Part shown: positions 35,860-46,954 of the stretch, one piece after another
Layout: each line of letters starts with the position of its first letter
How positions within the stretch are numbered: the first letter of the stretch is position 1
From: Aphrophora alni
Lineage: Eukaryota; Arthropoda; Insecta; Hemiptera; Aphrophoridae
DNA: 64,000 nucleotides
Reading direction: 5' to 3'
Assembly (NCBI GenBank): GCA_963513935.1
Contig: OY740772.1
Span: 102,629,340-102,693,339 of the forward strand
Translations under genes and position numbers: made by a program
Notes under the pieces: model-generated
What the model saw: only the letters and a program-made list of their open reading frames with translations
Database searches by the model: none
Told to the model about the DNA's origin: nothing

Positions 35860-36030
35860 GCCATTATTTTATTTATTTATTTTTCATAAATGGCGTTTCA
35901 TAGTTCATTTTCAGTTCCAGACTGACAACTATCGAACTGATATTTTAGTGATGGTTAGTTTCAGTTTAATTTAATTTTAGTTTTCATGATGGTTGAGTGA
36001 AACATTTCGTGCAATATTTTTGCACCATTA
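35860..36030 (+). repeat. Repeat X copy
   Basis: TAGTTCATTTTCAGTTCCAG, ACTGACAACTATCGAACTGA, TGATGGTTAGTTTC, TTCGTGCAATATTTTTGCAC and CATTAATTAAATG follow the family order. It lies only 200 bp after the previous X copy in the same orientation. Confidence 0.5.
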
Positions 36031-36689
36031 ATTAAATGTGAATAGCTTTAAGTGCAATCAATTTATTGCACTAGTTACGTATGTATCAAATTATTAAATG
36101 TACAAAATGCCGACCTCTAGTTTTAATGCAATAAAACACGTTTCGCCGAAACAAACACGCACAGATTGTGTAATGGTGGAGAGTAAACCTATTTACAGTC
36201 AAATATAAATATACCTATCCTAAAGGTAAAAGTAAGTCTAAAACTTTTGTTATAATATTTAAAACGTTCAAATAATTTATTAATAAACGTCCATAATAGG
36301 AATTCCAATTTCTCAGCAATGTTAGCTGTATCTCTATTCACGTGGAAGTTTATACTTCGATTATAATTAAACTTGGAAAACAACAAACTTCTACTTCAAG
36401 GCGCACTACAATCAGTCTGATCATTTCAACCGAATAAACAAATTCATTATTTATAGAACGGAGGATAAAATATTGACGGAATAATCGCTCTAAATATTTT
36501 AAACGGGGTGGATTATTACACTCGCTACTCAATAGGTCAATCAATTCCTGATTATTTAGAGTGATCAAAATCCATAACTTATATCCTTAAATGTAATCCA
36601 ATGTTCTACATTTTCTGGAGAATTATTTTTCCCCTTGTTATTTAAAGGCGAAAAACATTACAGTCATTAAGAAGAACATTATTAATACT
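36031..36689. other. Unassigned stretch
   Basis: Two overlapping minus-strand frames of 65-72 codons (36189-36568) look random. Nothing else recognised. Confidence 0.45.
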
Positions 36690-37000
36690 TTATTAATAAA
36701 AAAAAAGAAGAAGAAGAAGAAGAAGAAGAAGAAGAAGAAGAAGAAGAAGAAGAAGAAGAAGAAGAAGAAGAAAACAATTAAAACATGAAATAGACACCCA
36801 GGGTCCTCTAATAGCCTACTCTAATAGCAGGGCAGCAGAAGAACAAGAGTTGTTCAGGTCAGACCACATAGGAAAGATAAAAAAGACTTATCTACCTAAG
36901 ACTACACTAATAACGGTGTAAATCCAGCAAGGCCTCTCGGGTTTGCTACACGCGTACTCACTAAGTTAACCTTTAAGTGTCTGGCGCGTTAAAGTCTATC
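36690..37000 (-). repeat. SINE-A copy, antisense, with AAG expansion in its tail
   Basis: The plus strand shows CACCCAGGGTCCTCTAATAG, GAACAAGAGTTGTTCAGG, ACATAGGAAAGATAAAAAAG, AAGACTACACTAATAA and GTAAATCCAGCAAGG. The left end is a (AAG)n run at 36706-36773, where the family normally has its A-rich (antisense of pyrimidine-rich) tail. Microsatellite growth from a SINE tail is a common process. Confidence 0.55.
36706..36773. repeat. AAG microsatellite
   Basis: About 22 AAG units within the tail of a SINE-A copy. Confidence 0.9.
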
Positions 37001-37030
37001 ATATATTAAGTTACTGACAGGTACAAATAT
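36970..37030 (+). repeat. Short dispersed block shared with 42465-42530
   Basis: TAAGTGTCTGGCGCGTTAAAG followed by TATCATATATTAAGTTACTG and CAGGTA matches 42465-42530 (AGCGTCTGGAGCGTTAAAG, ATAACGTTACTCAGAGGTA). Unknown family. Confidence 0.4.
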
Positions 37031-37036
37031 GTGTCG

Positions 37037-37133
37037 CATCACTAGGACCAAAAGTGAAGCTTTTCGTTACAAGTTCAAGTTTAACATCAGGAAATGAGGG
37101 AGGATCGAAAAGCTTCTTTTCGTCCTAGTGATG
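37037..37133. repeat. Inverted repeat, ~29-bp arms
   Basis: CATCACTAGGACCAAAAG...TTTTCG (37037-37066) pairs with CGAAAAGCTTCTTTTCGTCC...GATG (37106-37133) across a 39-nt loop, with a few mismatches. It could be a small MITE or the end of the flanking repeat. Confidence 0.6.
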
Positions 37134-38024
37134 ATTTATATTTCCCTTATACTGCAAACAACAATTTGACAAAACTATAACGTTATAACCTATTTACCTT
37201 CAAAAGATTACACATGCTTGCAGCTATTACAGCTGTTTAGTTTGTGTTAGTTGTACACTAACTATAACGATTGCCAGATTAAATACTTCAGACAATTTAT
37301 CGATTGCCAAATCGATATTTCGAATTACTCGGCAACAAAATCTGCTTTCAGGCCTAATAAAACATTAAACTATACAAAATGCAACACATTACAACGTATA
37401 AACATCGACTTGTTTGTTGTAGTACTTTTTTATTAAGACATTAAACTATACAAATTATTGAAACATGCTATAGAAGTCAACATATCTAGGTTATCAAGAA
37501 TTAACTAACATTATCATTAAACCATTTTGATTGTTGGAAATGTATATTCCATGTTTTTCAGTAACAGCTGATGACCTCGACCTCAGCTGATGTTTTTAGG
37601 TTCTAGGATTAAAAATAACAACTTTAGCATCTCAATTTATTTATTGAAAACAGCTGTTTTTATAGCAGTATGACGAAATATATTTATTTTGCCGGAAATA
37701 TAAACTTTTCTTTTCAAATATGTTGATAATACAATGAAAACATAATTACTCTTTACCTTGTGATAGAAAACATATAATTTCCCACAACAAACACTTATTA
37801 GCCAAATTGCGTCTTTTTGTATTATTATTTATTGTTATCGCTTTAACTTTAAATATTGGTGTGTTTCTGATCCACACTAGGCAGTATTACGTTAAAGAAA
37901 TAAATAAAAGAATTTCTTAATTGAGTTTAAACATTCAGGTTATGTTATTCTTAAAAGCTATAAACTTTTCTCTTTTCATCACTTAAAATAAAAGTAGAGT
38001 CTACTATACTATGCACCATAAATC
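37134..38024. other. AT-rich stretch, nothing recognised
   Basis: CAGCTGATGACC...CAGCTGATG at 37565-37592 is a short direct repeat. Nothing else recognised. Confidence 0.45.
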
Positions 38025-38144
38025 ATGAAAGTTGCCAATAGGAGAGCAAGGGAAGCGGTAGTTGTCAATTGGAACAGGTCCCTGCGCGAGGCTAACCTTC
38101 TAGCGAGGCTACCGATGTTTTACAATGCTAACAAAGTTGAGTAA
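38025..38144 (+). CDS. Short ORF in a GC-rich island, possible exon
   Basis: The ATG at 38025 opens 39 codons ending in TAA at 38142-38144. The product would be Arg/Ala-rich (RRAREAVVVNWNRSLREANL, LARLPMFYN). The patch is clearly GC-richer than its surroundings. GA|GTAAAT at its end could be a splice donor, and CCAATAG near 38040 a weak acceptor. It may be a coding exon, a fragment of a mobile-element ORF or chance. No family recognised. Confidence 0.25.
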   Translation: MKVANRRAREAVVVNWNRSLREANLLARLPMFYNANKVE

Positions 38145-38250
38145 ATAATTAGTCTTATTATATTTGCCTAAGTTTTTTATAAGTTAAACGATAGTTTTTC
38201 TTGGTTTAATAATTTAAACATTGTTTCCAATATAGCCTTACTGAACTACT

Positions 38251-38695
38251 AACTTTAAATAATTAATTTTTAAACACACCTTTTTTCTTCGTCGAAAGTA
38301 GTTCTGTCGTTTTTGTTACTACAGCTGTCTCACCTCAACATGGGGCATAGTTTGAACACTTAATATATATATATTACATTTTACAATCAGGACAATTATA
38401 ACAGTTATTATTGTACTAAAATGGTAAATGTCAAAAAAATGTACTTTGACATTGTACTGGAAGTGGGATGATGTGGCTTTGCCTTCAAATAAAATATCAT
38501 AAATAATCTTTACCATTTTGATACAATAATAAATGTTATAAATTTAATGTGTGTAAAGTGTAGTGTGTGTATATAAAGTGTTCAAACTATGCCTAAATAC
38601 ACCCATGTTGAGGAGAAACAGCTGCCGTAACAAAAAACGACATAAATACTTTCGACGAGAAAATCAAGGTATAATTTAAAAATAATTAATTTAAA
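38251..38695. mobile_element. MITE-like element with ~125-bp terminal inverted repeats
   Basis: Arms at about 38251-38374 and 38568-38695 share, in inverted order, AATAATTAATTTTTAAA, CGTCGAAAGTA, TGTCGTTTTTGTTAC, CAGCTGT, CACCTCAACATGG-like and GGCATAGTTTGAACACTT. A ~190-bp AT-rich centre separates them. No transposase frame and no clear target duplication. Superfamily unknown. Confidence 0.6.
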
Positions 38696-39232
38696 CATGT
38701 TTAGTGTAACTGATACATTAATATTGTGTCAGAGATACTGACATATTCATTTTTTAAACATTTTGTACTATAAGGGTAATTATTATTTCCACTGTAATAA
38801 TAAAGTACAAATATAAATATTAGTTTTTAATTTAGTTTCTTACAATTAAATAGATAACATTTACTTACTTAGTCAAAAAAAATATTGTTTTCATTGAAAG
38901 ATTTCTGATGATTTGTTTTCAAGATAGAAAAGCAGCTACGGTTGTATTTCTAGATAAGATATTTAATTCAAATTTGGTAGCCGCATTTTGTATGTTACGA
39001 TTTTCAAGTACACTAAACTGAAATATTTTATTTCTATAATTTTCAAAATGGCGGCTGTTTAAAACTTTTAACGAAGAATATCCCCAAAACTGTTAACTAA
39101 AAAAGCTGGCGCCATCTTGAAAATTATAAACATTAACTATTTGTGTTCTGTAAATTTGTAAAGTATAACATACACAATGTTTATACAAAATTAAACTCAA
39201 TATCTAATCTATTGTTGGACCTACAATGAGTT

Positions 39233-39238
<6 letters not shown>
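38696..39238. other. AT-rich stretch, nothing recognised
   Basis: No feature recognised. Confidence 0.5.

Positions 39239-39288
<50 letters not shown>
39239..39288. repeat. Poly-A run of 50
   Basis: 50 uninterrupted A. It could be the tail of a retroposed sequence on the plus strand, but no recognisable body precedes it. Length may be unreliable because such runs are error-prone in sequencing. Confidence 0.85.
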
Positions 39289-39289
<1 letters not shown>

Positions 39290-39378
39290 AGGCAAATTCG
39301 AAAAAAGTTACTGAAGATTTTTCATTTAGTTGTAGAATCCGATCCTCTATAGCGCCCTAAAGTTTTATATGAGACACT

Positions 39379-39381
<3 letters not shown>

Positions 39382-39413
<32 letters not shown>
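39382..39413. repeat. TA microsatellite
   Basis: About 16 TA units. Confidence 0.9.
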
Positions 39414-39417
<4 letters not shown>

Positions 39418-39564
39418 TTATTATACCTTTAATACAACAATGAACTTTCAATAAAGAAATAATTTCTATAGTAACGTTTGGTACAAGAATTATATTTTTA
39501 GTTGTGAATAATCCTCTAAGGAGCCAACAACGTCCTAGTGTCTGTCCGTCTGTCTATGACTGTA

Positions 39565-39735
39565 GACCTCCACCTGTAGTCTAACTGGAGGTGTCTAGGG
39601 GTGAATTAGCAACGCATTAAATACACACAAGTTTTCCTTTTACAATTTGTTTGTAAACTGATTCCTTGTCTTTTGTATTTACTGCCTTGGTTCTACACTT
39701 CTACATATCGTCCAGTTAGTCTACAGTTGGAGGTC
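39565..39735. repeat. Inverted repeat, 25-bp arms
   Basis: GACCTCCACCTGTAGTCTAA... (39565-39589) is inverted at 39711-39735 with two mismatches, around a 121-bp loop. The left arm also holds a local hairpin (CCTCCA...TGGAGG). Possible small foldback. Confidence 0.55.
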
Positions 39736-40739
39736 CTGAACTAAAAACTTTTTGAAAATTGTTAATACAATTAATTCTTTCCAGCCTATGAACACAAACC
39801 AGAGTTAAAATAAAAAATGAGTGAAATACGTTTAGTGTATGTTCCAAAAGAAATGAAATTATTCCGAAAAATAATGTAAAATCTTCAGGAAATCTATTGT
39901 TTATGGAATTTATATTTTTTACATAAGTTTGTTTTTTATTACTGAGATTTCTCCTGTGTATTTTTTATGAGAAAAATGTAAAAATAAAGTGTACACTTTC
40001 TGAAACGTTTTGAAGGGGATTTTTTGAGAGTTTGTAAACATAAATTCTAAAATTTCACTTTGAAATTGTTCGAATTTTTATAGTTTTAAGTGAAACAAAT
40101 ACTGTAGATACCATAATTCAAAAATATTAAATACCTAGAAATCTTTCAACGTAGCTATGCGTATGTCATATCTAAAAAATGGAATAAAATGTTTTTGCAG
40201 AAGTCACCCAACGTTCGGTGGGATCAAAAAATAGCGCAAACGTCCATCTGGAGATTTCTATTATCCAATGGTTTTTAGGAAAGTTCGCAAGTAATTAGTT
40301 CTAAATTTTAATCATATACACAACTCGCACACCCCCAAAAAGAGTAATAAAAATGCTAATGCAATTAAATTTAGCCATATTTAAAGTACAAGCAACCTTT
40401 ATAAGCTTTACATCCGGGATAGTAGCTTAACTTTCTGGTTGTAGTAAGCTTAGTTACAAGTTAACCGTAATTAAATATGATGATTTAGAAACAGTAAAAC
40501 TAAACACTTACGGTGGAAGGTTGAAGTGGATAGACCATATAGGGAAATGGGGTTATTATTCTCTCATGATCAGCATCGGAAGACATAAAGTGTGTGGGTA
40601 TGATAAGGTATCTTGAAGCTAAAGTACTTTTTATTGGTCGTTAAACTAGCAACTAATTTAAAGAGTTGCACCAACTTTACTGGAGTCAACAGTAAGGACT
40701 GATGATGTAAAATTTGATTAAATTTTCCGCGCTGTTGAT
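39736..40739. other. AT-rich stretch, nothing recognised
   Basis: No feature recognised. Confidence 0.5.
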
Positions 40740-40800
40740 TTCTTCCTATTTTTTATTAGGCGATGATGACCGAGAGGTTTTCCTCCTTTAAGCGAGAAAG
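40740..40800 (+). repeat. SINE-A 3' tail fragment
   Basis: TTTATTAGGCGATGATGACC then GAGAGGTTTTCCTCC matches the sense end of the family (compare GATGATGACCGAGATG at 50208-50222). It is cut 5' of the tail. Confidence 0.35.
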
Positions 40801-41099
40801 GAAAAAAAAAGTAAAATAAAATTTGTTATATTATTTAATCTGTGTTTATAATACGATTAAAACCTTTAAATGTTTCAAATGCTGATAAATGACGTAAGTA
40901 CGTAGGTCCTACTTTATTTTCTCCAGAACTGAATTTCTTTATTCTGTTCTTATTATGATTCAGTTGTTCACTTTGGAGAACAATTTGAAATTTGTCACTA
41001 GTTTAGGCGTAAAATATCAGGCGTCCAACTTCAACAAATATATAGACTAGAATTGCACTTAGAGGGGAACAAAATTAAAATAATGCTGGTGATTAGTCG

Positions 41100-41230
41100 G
41101 AAATAAAAGGTGTAAAAATAATGCATTTTCTCATTCACCCAATCTCAAAACCAAATAAAAACCAACTAAAAATTCTCGTCGCCAAACCGTTTTCAGAAGT
41201 TATCAAAAAGTGGAAGGATTGGTTTTCTTG
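41100..41230 (-). repeat. Repeat X copy, antisense
   Basis: The plus strand shows AATGCATTTTCTCATTCACC, CAATCTCAAAACCAAATAAA, AACCAACTAAAAATTCTCGT, CGCCAAACC and GTTATCAAAAAGTGGA. Confidence 0.5.
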
Positions 41231-41319
41231 TTGTTTTAGATAAATACACTTATTTACGTTTTCACGTATGCTTAGAAACTGCCTTTTATTTCTTGTTTTT
41301 CGAATGTGAGCAGCTCTCT

Positions 41320-41495
41320 GTCTTCATCATCTTATAAAGAATATAAAAATATGAGCCCTAGCAGTTGAATACTCTGTGATAGGGTTAGATGATAACAAAA
41401 GTTGGTCAAGAGGGACCTGATAGGAAAGATGAAAGAGAGGGATCTAACCCAAGACTACATGATCCAGCAGGGTCACTCTGGATTGCCACTTAAAT
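41320..41495 (-). repeat. SINE-A copy, antisense, well preserved
   Basis: The plus strand reads CATCATCTTATAAAG, GAGCCCTAGCAGTTGAATAC, GGTCAAGAGGGACCTGATAG, GAAAGATGAAAGAGAGGG, ATCTAACCCAAGACTACATG and ATCCAGCAGGGTCACTCTGG. It has a short internal deletion before ATCCAGCAGG. A good reference copy. Confidence 0.6.
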
Positions 41496-42246
41496 TTGTT
41501 TTTTAATTAAATTTTATCAGTTTGCTTTCATGACGCATTATATTTTGAAAAGAGTTTTAAAATGATATTAATTATTACTTTTAATGATTCAATTCAGAAT
41601 TATACAAAAATTATATGATTAAGTATTATTTTATTATTATTATATTATTTTTGTATAATGATATTATAACATTAAAAAATTCCTAATAATAAAAATATAT
41701 TTATTTTGGTTTTGTTTAATATAATAATTGTATTAATTGATTTGTGTGTTTGTGTAAATAAAAATCAAATATTATAATAAAGAAAAATTATCAACCACTA
41801 AAAGATAAATTCATTCTCTAACCTTAATAGGGTTTTTGAGGTGTTACTCAAAATTTTCAAATATAATGCCTTATCGAGTAATACCATATTTAATTGTCGT
41901 TTTCTAAAATTAAGAACTTTAGTCTAATTTGGTGGATGGACAAATATTTAAAATTGCAATTTACTTCGGGATCTATGCAAGGAATATAATAACAACACAC
42001 GATTTTATTAAAGGCAAAATTTTACTCGTGTTTAACCAAAGGTTTCATTATCCTACAATTTTAATTTTAACGTCAATATTTATTCTTTTCAAAGCGAAAA
42101 TTTTAAAGCACAATACAAAAAATGAATATGAGTATAAATATGAATTTTATTATTGTTTCTTGCCGTAGTTACTTACAATTCATAAACAATAATTACAAAA
42201 ACAAATAACAAATTATAACTTAGCAGAATCAAAGTGTTCCATGGAA
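41496..42246. other. AT-rich stretch, nothing supported
   Basis: A 79-codon frame at 41929-42168 starts without ATG and looks random. Nothing else recognised. Confidence 0.45.
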
Positions 42247-42290
42247 CAACTCACTACCTCAATGTCACTAACATGTTGTTTGAGGTAGTG
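42247..42290 (+). other. 11-bp stem-loop
   Basis: CACTACCTCAA and TTGAGGTAGTG pair perfectly around a ~20-nt loop. The TGAGGTAGT string equals a let-7 seed, but the rest of the hairpin does not fit that microRNA. Confidence 0.5.
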
Positions 42291-42464
42291 TAGTTAAAAC
42301 ATACGTCACAAATAAAATCTCCTGGCGAGCGAAAATAAAAGAAAAATACAACAAAAAAAAAATAATAATAAGCAGTCGACCAGTACAATGCAAATTATAT
42401 AAAGTATGATTACAAGTTAAACGAGAGGTGTCTTACACAATACCACACGAATAAAGACGCTCCT

Positions 42465-42530
42465 CTAAGCGTCTGGAGCGTTAAAGTTCATCATAATATA
42501 CTATAACGTTACTCAGAGGTAAAAAACTTT
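42465..42530 (+). repeat. Short dispersed block shared with 36970-37030
   Basis: AGCGTCTGGAGCGTTAAAG and ATAACGTTACTCAGAGGTA parallel the 36970 block. Family unknown. Confidence 0.4.
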
Positions 42531-42789
42531 TACAATTATGCGTCTTAAAATGTCTAGGTCCTTCGAAATATGTTTAAAATGTGTTTTGATATGGATGGTT
42601 GATTGTTGGAAAACATTTTAAGATAATGGAACTTTCTGGGCAAACTTGCATAAAATAAGAGTTAAGATATTACTTAATTAGTTTTGTCTTCCTGTTGCTT
42701 TGCTTAAGAGTAAACTGTGAAGTAAATTGGATTTATTAATATTTAACCGGCCGATATTTTGGATTAGAGTACGAGCAGTTTTATTTTTA

Positions 42790-42990
42790 TTAAACCAGGC
42801 CTTTAAAATGAGGTATTACTTGGGGCTTTACATTTCAAAATTGTAAGTTGCTCTACAAAAACACCAATTTTTGGCGGTGGGTTAATTAACCTTATAATGA
42901 CAGAAAATTCAAAAATATTCCTAAAATTTCATCTTTCTACATCTCGATTTCAAAGTTATTGAACAGTCCCGGGACTTCTTACACGCTTTA
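42790..42990 (-). mobile_element. Possible mariner-type end
   Basis: AGTCCCGGGACTTCTTACACGC at 42966-42987 is, on the minus strand, GCGTGT followed by AAGAAGTCCCGGGACTG, close to the 59281 end (GCGTGTTAAATAAGTCCC). The inner sequence (TCTACATCTCGATTTCAAAG) is of the type found inside such ends. Not paired. Confidence 0.3.
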
Positions 42991-43129
42991 TGAAATATAT
43001 TTTGTATATGATTTTTCTTTCTTTAAACGTAATGAAATTATTATATTCAATATTTAACTGTTAAGATACCATAAAATTGTCGTCTTTATATTTTTAAACA
43101 AAGGCCAGAGCACTGTGGTGACAATATAT

Positions 43130-43448
43130 ACACTTACAAAAGTCCCTTACCACACTTGGGAATAAACAAAATAACAAAAAACAAACTTTTTGTCAAAAGT
43201 AAAATGTTTATTCGTATTAGACTCTTATAGCTATTAGAACAACAAAGTTGTCATCTTCAGATGGAATATTAACAAAGACTGACAAAGTCCTAACAAAGTC
43301 TTTGTTAAGATTCCCTCTGAAGATGACAACTTTGTTGTTGTAATAGCTATAAGGGTCTAATACGAATAAACATTTTAGTTTTGACAACAAGTTTGTTTTT
43401 TGTTATTTTGTTTATTCCCAAGTGTGGTTAAGGGACTTTTGAAAGTGT
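43130..43448. mobile_element. Near-perfect foldback, ~150-bp arms, 16-nt loop
   Basis: Arms 43130-43280 and 43297-43448 form a hairpin with only scattered mismatches and a 16-nt loop. Each arm holds CTGAAGATG (right arm 43317-43325) followed by a 5-bp hairpin ACAAC-TTT-GTTGT (43326-43338) and TGTAATAG, the place where other foldbacks have GAAA. The outer arm has AATAAAC and TTATTTTGTTTATTCCC. No ORF. The near-perfect pairing implies a recent origin or arm homogenisation. Confidence 0.7.
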
Positions 43449-44929
43449 TTAAATTCTTATTGAGTTATATTTTTATCAGTAATTACATTTTCATTAATTA
43501 AGTTTGCAAAAGATTATTGAGTTATTGTTAAATATAGAAAAACATATAATCCAAACATAGACAAAGAGTAAAACAACGTGTTTCCAATCTGCCACCATCC
43601 TGGAAATATTACAAACAGTCCGTGAAATCGTAGAATAAAACAGATTTATTGTTTTTTTTACTGTTTTTACGTTGTAGAAATGCATGAGGGATTACGTTTT
43701 ATACTGATTTTTGCTTTGTAGGAAATATAAAATCGCCATCTTTGAGAAGGAAGGCTTAAATATTTATTGAGTTGAGAAATCAGCGAGTTCTTGTATACAA
43801 AGGTCGCCTTACTTGTGAAATATTTAGTGAGTTATTCATTTCGTGAAGCAAAATGTTTGGTAATGTAATTTTTCAACTTAAGGCATATAAATAAAAATAT
43901 AAAAATTTTAACTATATTCAAAGAATATTTTTTTGCAATGCAAACTCTTATTAAAATCCTATTTATTAGTATTATCTGAATGCATATGTTCAGAATCGTT
44001 TATCTACCTATTCCACATTATATTAGACTAAATCTACATTTTAATGTATTTATTATATACGTTTAAAATGTATTTAAATTTTATCTTTATACTAATCATG
44101 ATTACATTCTTAATTAACGAAATATATAGGTAATGTTGCTTTATCAAGTACAAATATAAACTAAAATTATCTTCCCCTGTATTGCCTACTTAACTTAATT
44201 TACCTTTATAATACAACCATGGAATATGTTGAGTATGTATATTGTAACTAACGTATACTTAAATAAACATAAAAACATAAATACGTCCATAAATAGTAAT
44301 TTTGTGTATTTTAATTTTTATGGCATCAACCCCCAAATTTTGAGATAAAAATAAAAATACTTCCCATGATTTGGCCAAATTTGATTAAAACCCCTCCACA
44401 GGTTTGTGAAGAAGTGTACTGCACATATCACAGGCAGGGAGATGACAGACCCTTCACATAAATGTCTCTATACTGCAAATAGATATAATAATACATTACC
44501 AATAGTCTAAACGTTTGAGGGATTTTTGGTTTAAATCTCTTATTCTGTAATATTTTTATTTCATTTTTATCAACGTTATTCTCCATTCAACTATCGCTGA
44601 TTTGAATTGATAGTCCTCAATCGATTATGTTGGAAAGTAAATTTCAAAAGTCTAGTTTAAAACTGTACTTTCCTTTAAGTTGTACAATTCAAGTTTCTAA
44701 AAGTTCTATCGCTTCATTGCACAGAATGAAGAGGGTACTAAAGTAGTTTAAAATGGATTTTTTAAATAAATAATAATTAGCATTTTAATTTTAATTCTGT
44801 GGTGTAGGATTGATGAACGTCTTACAAAAAACATGCTCTCCCCCCCCCTCCTACCTCTTAATAAAATCATTTTCTCACCTAATCAAATATCCCAAATAGT
44901 TTTAAATAATTTCTCTTCTTTTTTTCATA
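43449..44929. other. Long AT-rich stretch, nothing recognised
   Basis: No feature recognised. Confidence 0.5.
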
Positions 44930-45070
44930 GCTGGCACACATTGTTAATTTTCACTTTTGATTGGCTGCTACCGAACTAATATTTTTGGTGACGATTAGAT
45001 TTGGTTACTTTAAATTTGGTGTCTGAAAACTATGGGTGAAAAAGTTTGTGCAATTTATTTTACTTTTTTT
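44930..45070 (+). repeat. Repeat X copy
   Basis: TTAATTTTCACTTTTGATTG, GCTGCTACCGAACTAATATT, TTTGGTGACGATTAGATTTG and GAAAAAGTTTGTGCAATTTA are in family order. Confidence 0.5.
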
Positions 45071-45574
45071 TATAATAACACTCATACAAATTTATAACAA
45101 CAATGGCTATATTTCTTGAAATTAAATAAGAGTTATGGAAAAAAAGCAGATAGTAACAGAAGTTTGTTGAAATTTATCAAACTTTTTTAGCTACAGATAT
45201 ATTTAATTCTAAAATTATTTATAATTTGTTAATAATAATACTATTTTCTAAGGTATTATATTCCTCATACCATTTACATTTTAAAGAGTGTAATCGAAAT
45301 TCTTAAAATAAATTTAAATTAAATGTGTCAATTATTATTATTGCCTTATTTTAATTTTGCCAAATCCCAAAAAAATAAATTCAAAAAATATTTGAAAAAG
45401 TCAAAATTTCAGTCATTTCAAACGTGTGAAGTTCCTTCCTCAAGTGATATTCAAATTGTAACTCACTACATTAATTACAAAATTGAAAATTTAATTTCTG
45501 CGTTAAATTATATCAACCTAACCTCTCCACGACGACCAATAGCTGAGTTGATGTTAAAAAATTGTATTTCGAAC
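45071..45574. other. Unassigned stretch
   Basis: It contains most of a 121-codon frame (45323-45688) that begins with ATG but runs on into repeat U. Composition and overlap argue against a real gene. Confidence 0.45.
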
Positions 45575-45865
45575 ACCGACCTTTCAAATGTGATGGTCAC
45601 GAGATTCGAAAGGACGCGGCGAGTGGATGTACCTTTACATATTATGCACTTCTACGAGGCAAGCGAAAATCAAAACACTGACACGTAGGTATTGAGTAGA
45701 GACTTTTTAATATTCACACATCTACAAGATTCGTTCTTAACCAAACAAAATAGTGATATACACAATTTTAGTAGTTTCGGAAAACCTGTGAAACTATTGT
45801 TTTAAACAAACTTACCCTACTGAATAATATTCCTTGATCCACCAATACAATATAACATATTAATC
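45575..45865 (+). repeat. Repeat U, copy 2
   Basis: GGTCACGAGATTCG, GCGGCGAGTGGATGTACC, TTCTACGAGG, TTTCGGAAAACCTGTG and AAACTTACCCTACTG, then TGATCCACCAATACAATATA, follow the U landmarks. Confidence 0.5.
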
Positions 45866-46550
<685 letters not shown>

Positions 46551-46557
46551 ATATATA

Positions 46558-46954
46558 CAGGGTGACAATTAAGTCTGGAACCTCTTTTTTAATTTTTAAA
46601 CCACAACAGAAAAAAATACCAAAGTTCACACGTGATTACTGGTGATAGTAACGGACAATTCTGCCCAATTACCAACCGGATAACCCCTTTGGGGGACGGT
46701 CCACAAGGAGTCAGACAAAATTCTTAAATAGCAGCATAGGTCGAGTTTGGTATAGAATTAAAGGTCTCACTTAACAGAGTACAATGCCGCAAACCAGACT
46801 TCAAAAGGTGGATTCATTCAGTAGTTATAGCTGTTTGAATTTTAAAACTCTCGAACAATGTAAATTATTAAGTATTACAAGTAAACACCAATTTTTAAGT
46901 ACCTGTGATCAAAGTAAGTGTTCAAAATGTTCCCCTCTTATCGTCTGGCAATGT
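46558..46954 (+). repeat. Left terminal inverted repeat
   Basis: 397 bp pair with 48230-48632 at about 95% by eye. The repeat includes CACACGTGATTACTGGTGAT, GACGGTCCACAAGGAG and AGCAGCATAGGTCGAG. Its inner edge overlaps the last ~15 codons of the transposase frame. Confidence 0.85.

Noticed and set aside
37565..37592. Hammerhead core from CAGCTGATGACC
   Set aside because: It has CTGATGA but no GAAA box follows at a usable distance.
42247..42290. let-7-like hairpin (TGAGGTAGT on the 3' arm)
   Set aside because: Only the 9-base seed matches. The rest of the mature sequence is absent, the stem is 11 bp, and let-7 sits on the 5' arm of its precursor.
45323..45688. 121-codon ATG-initiated ORF
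   Set aside because: Its second half lies in repeat U copy 2 and is not conserved as a frame in the other U copies. The first half is AT-rich and random-looking.
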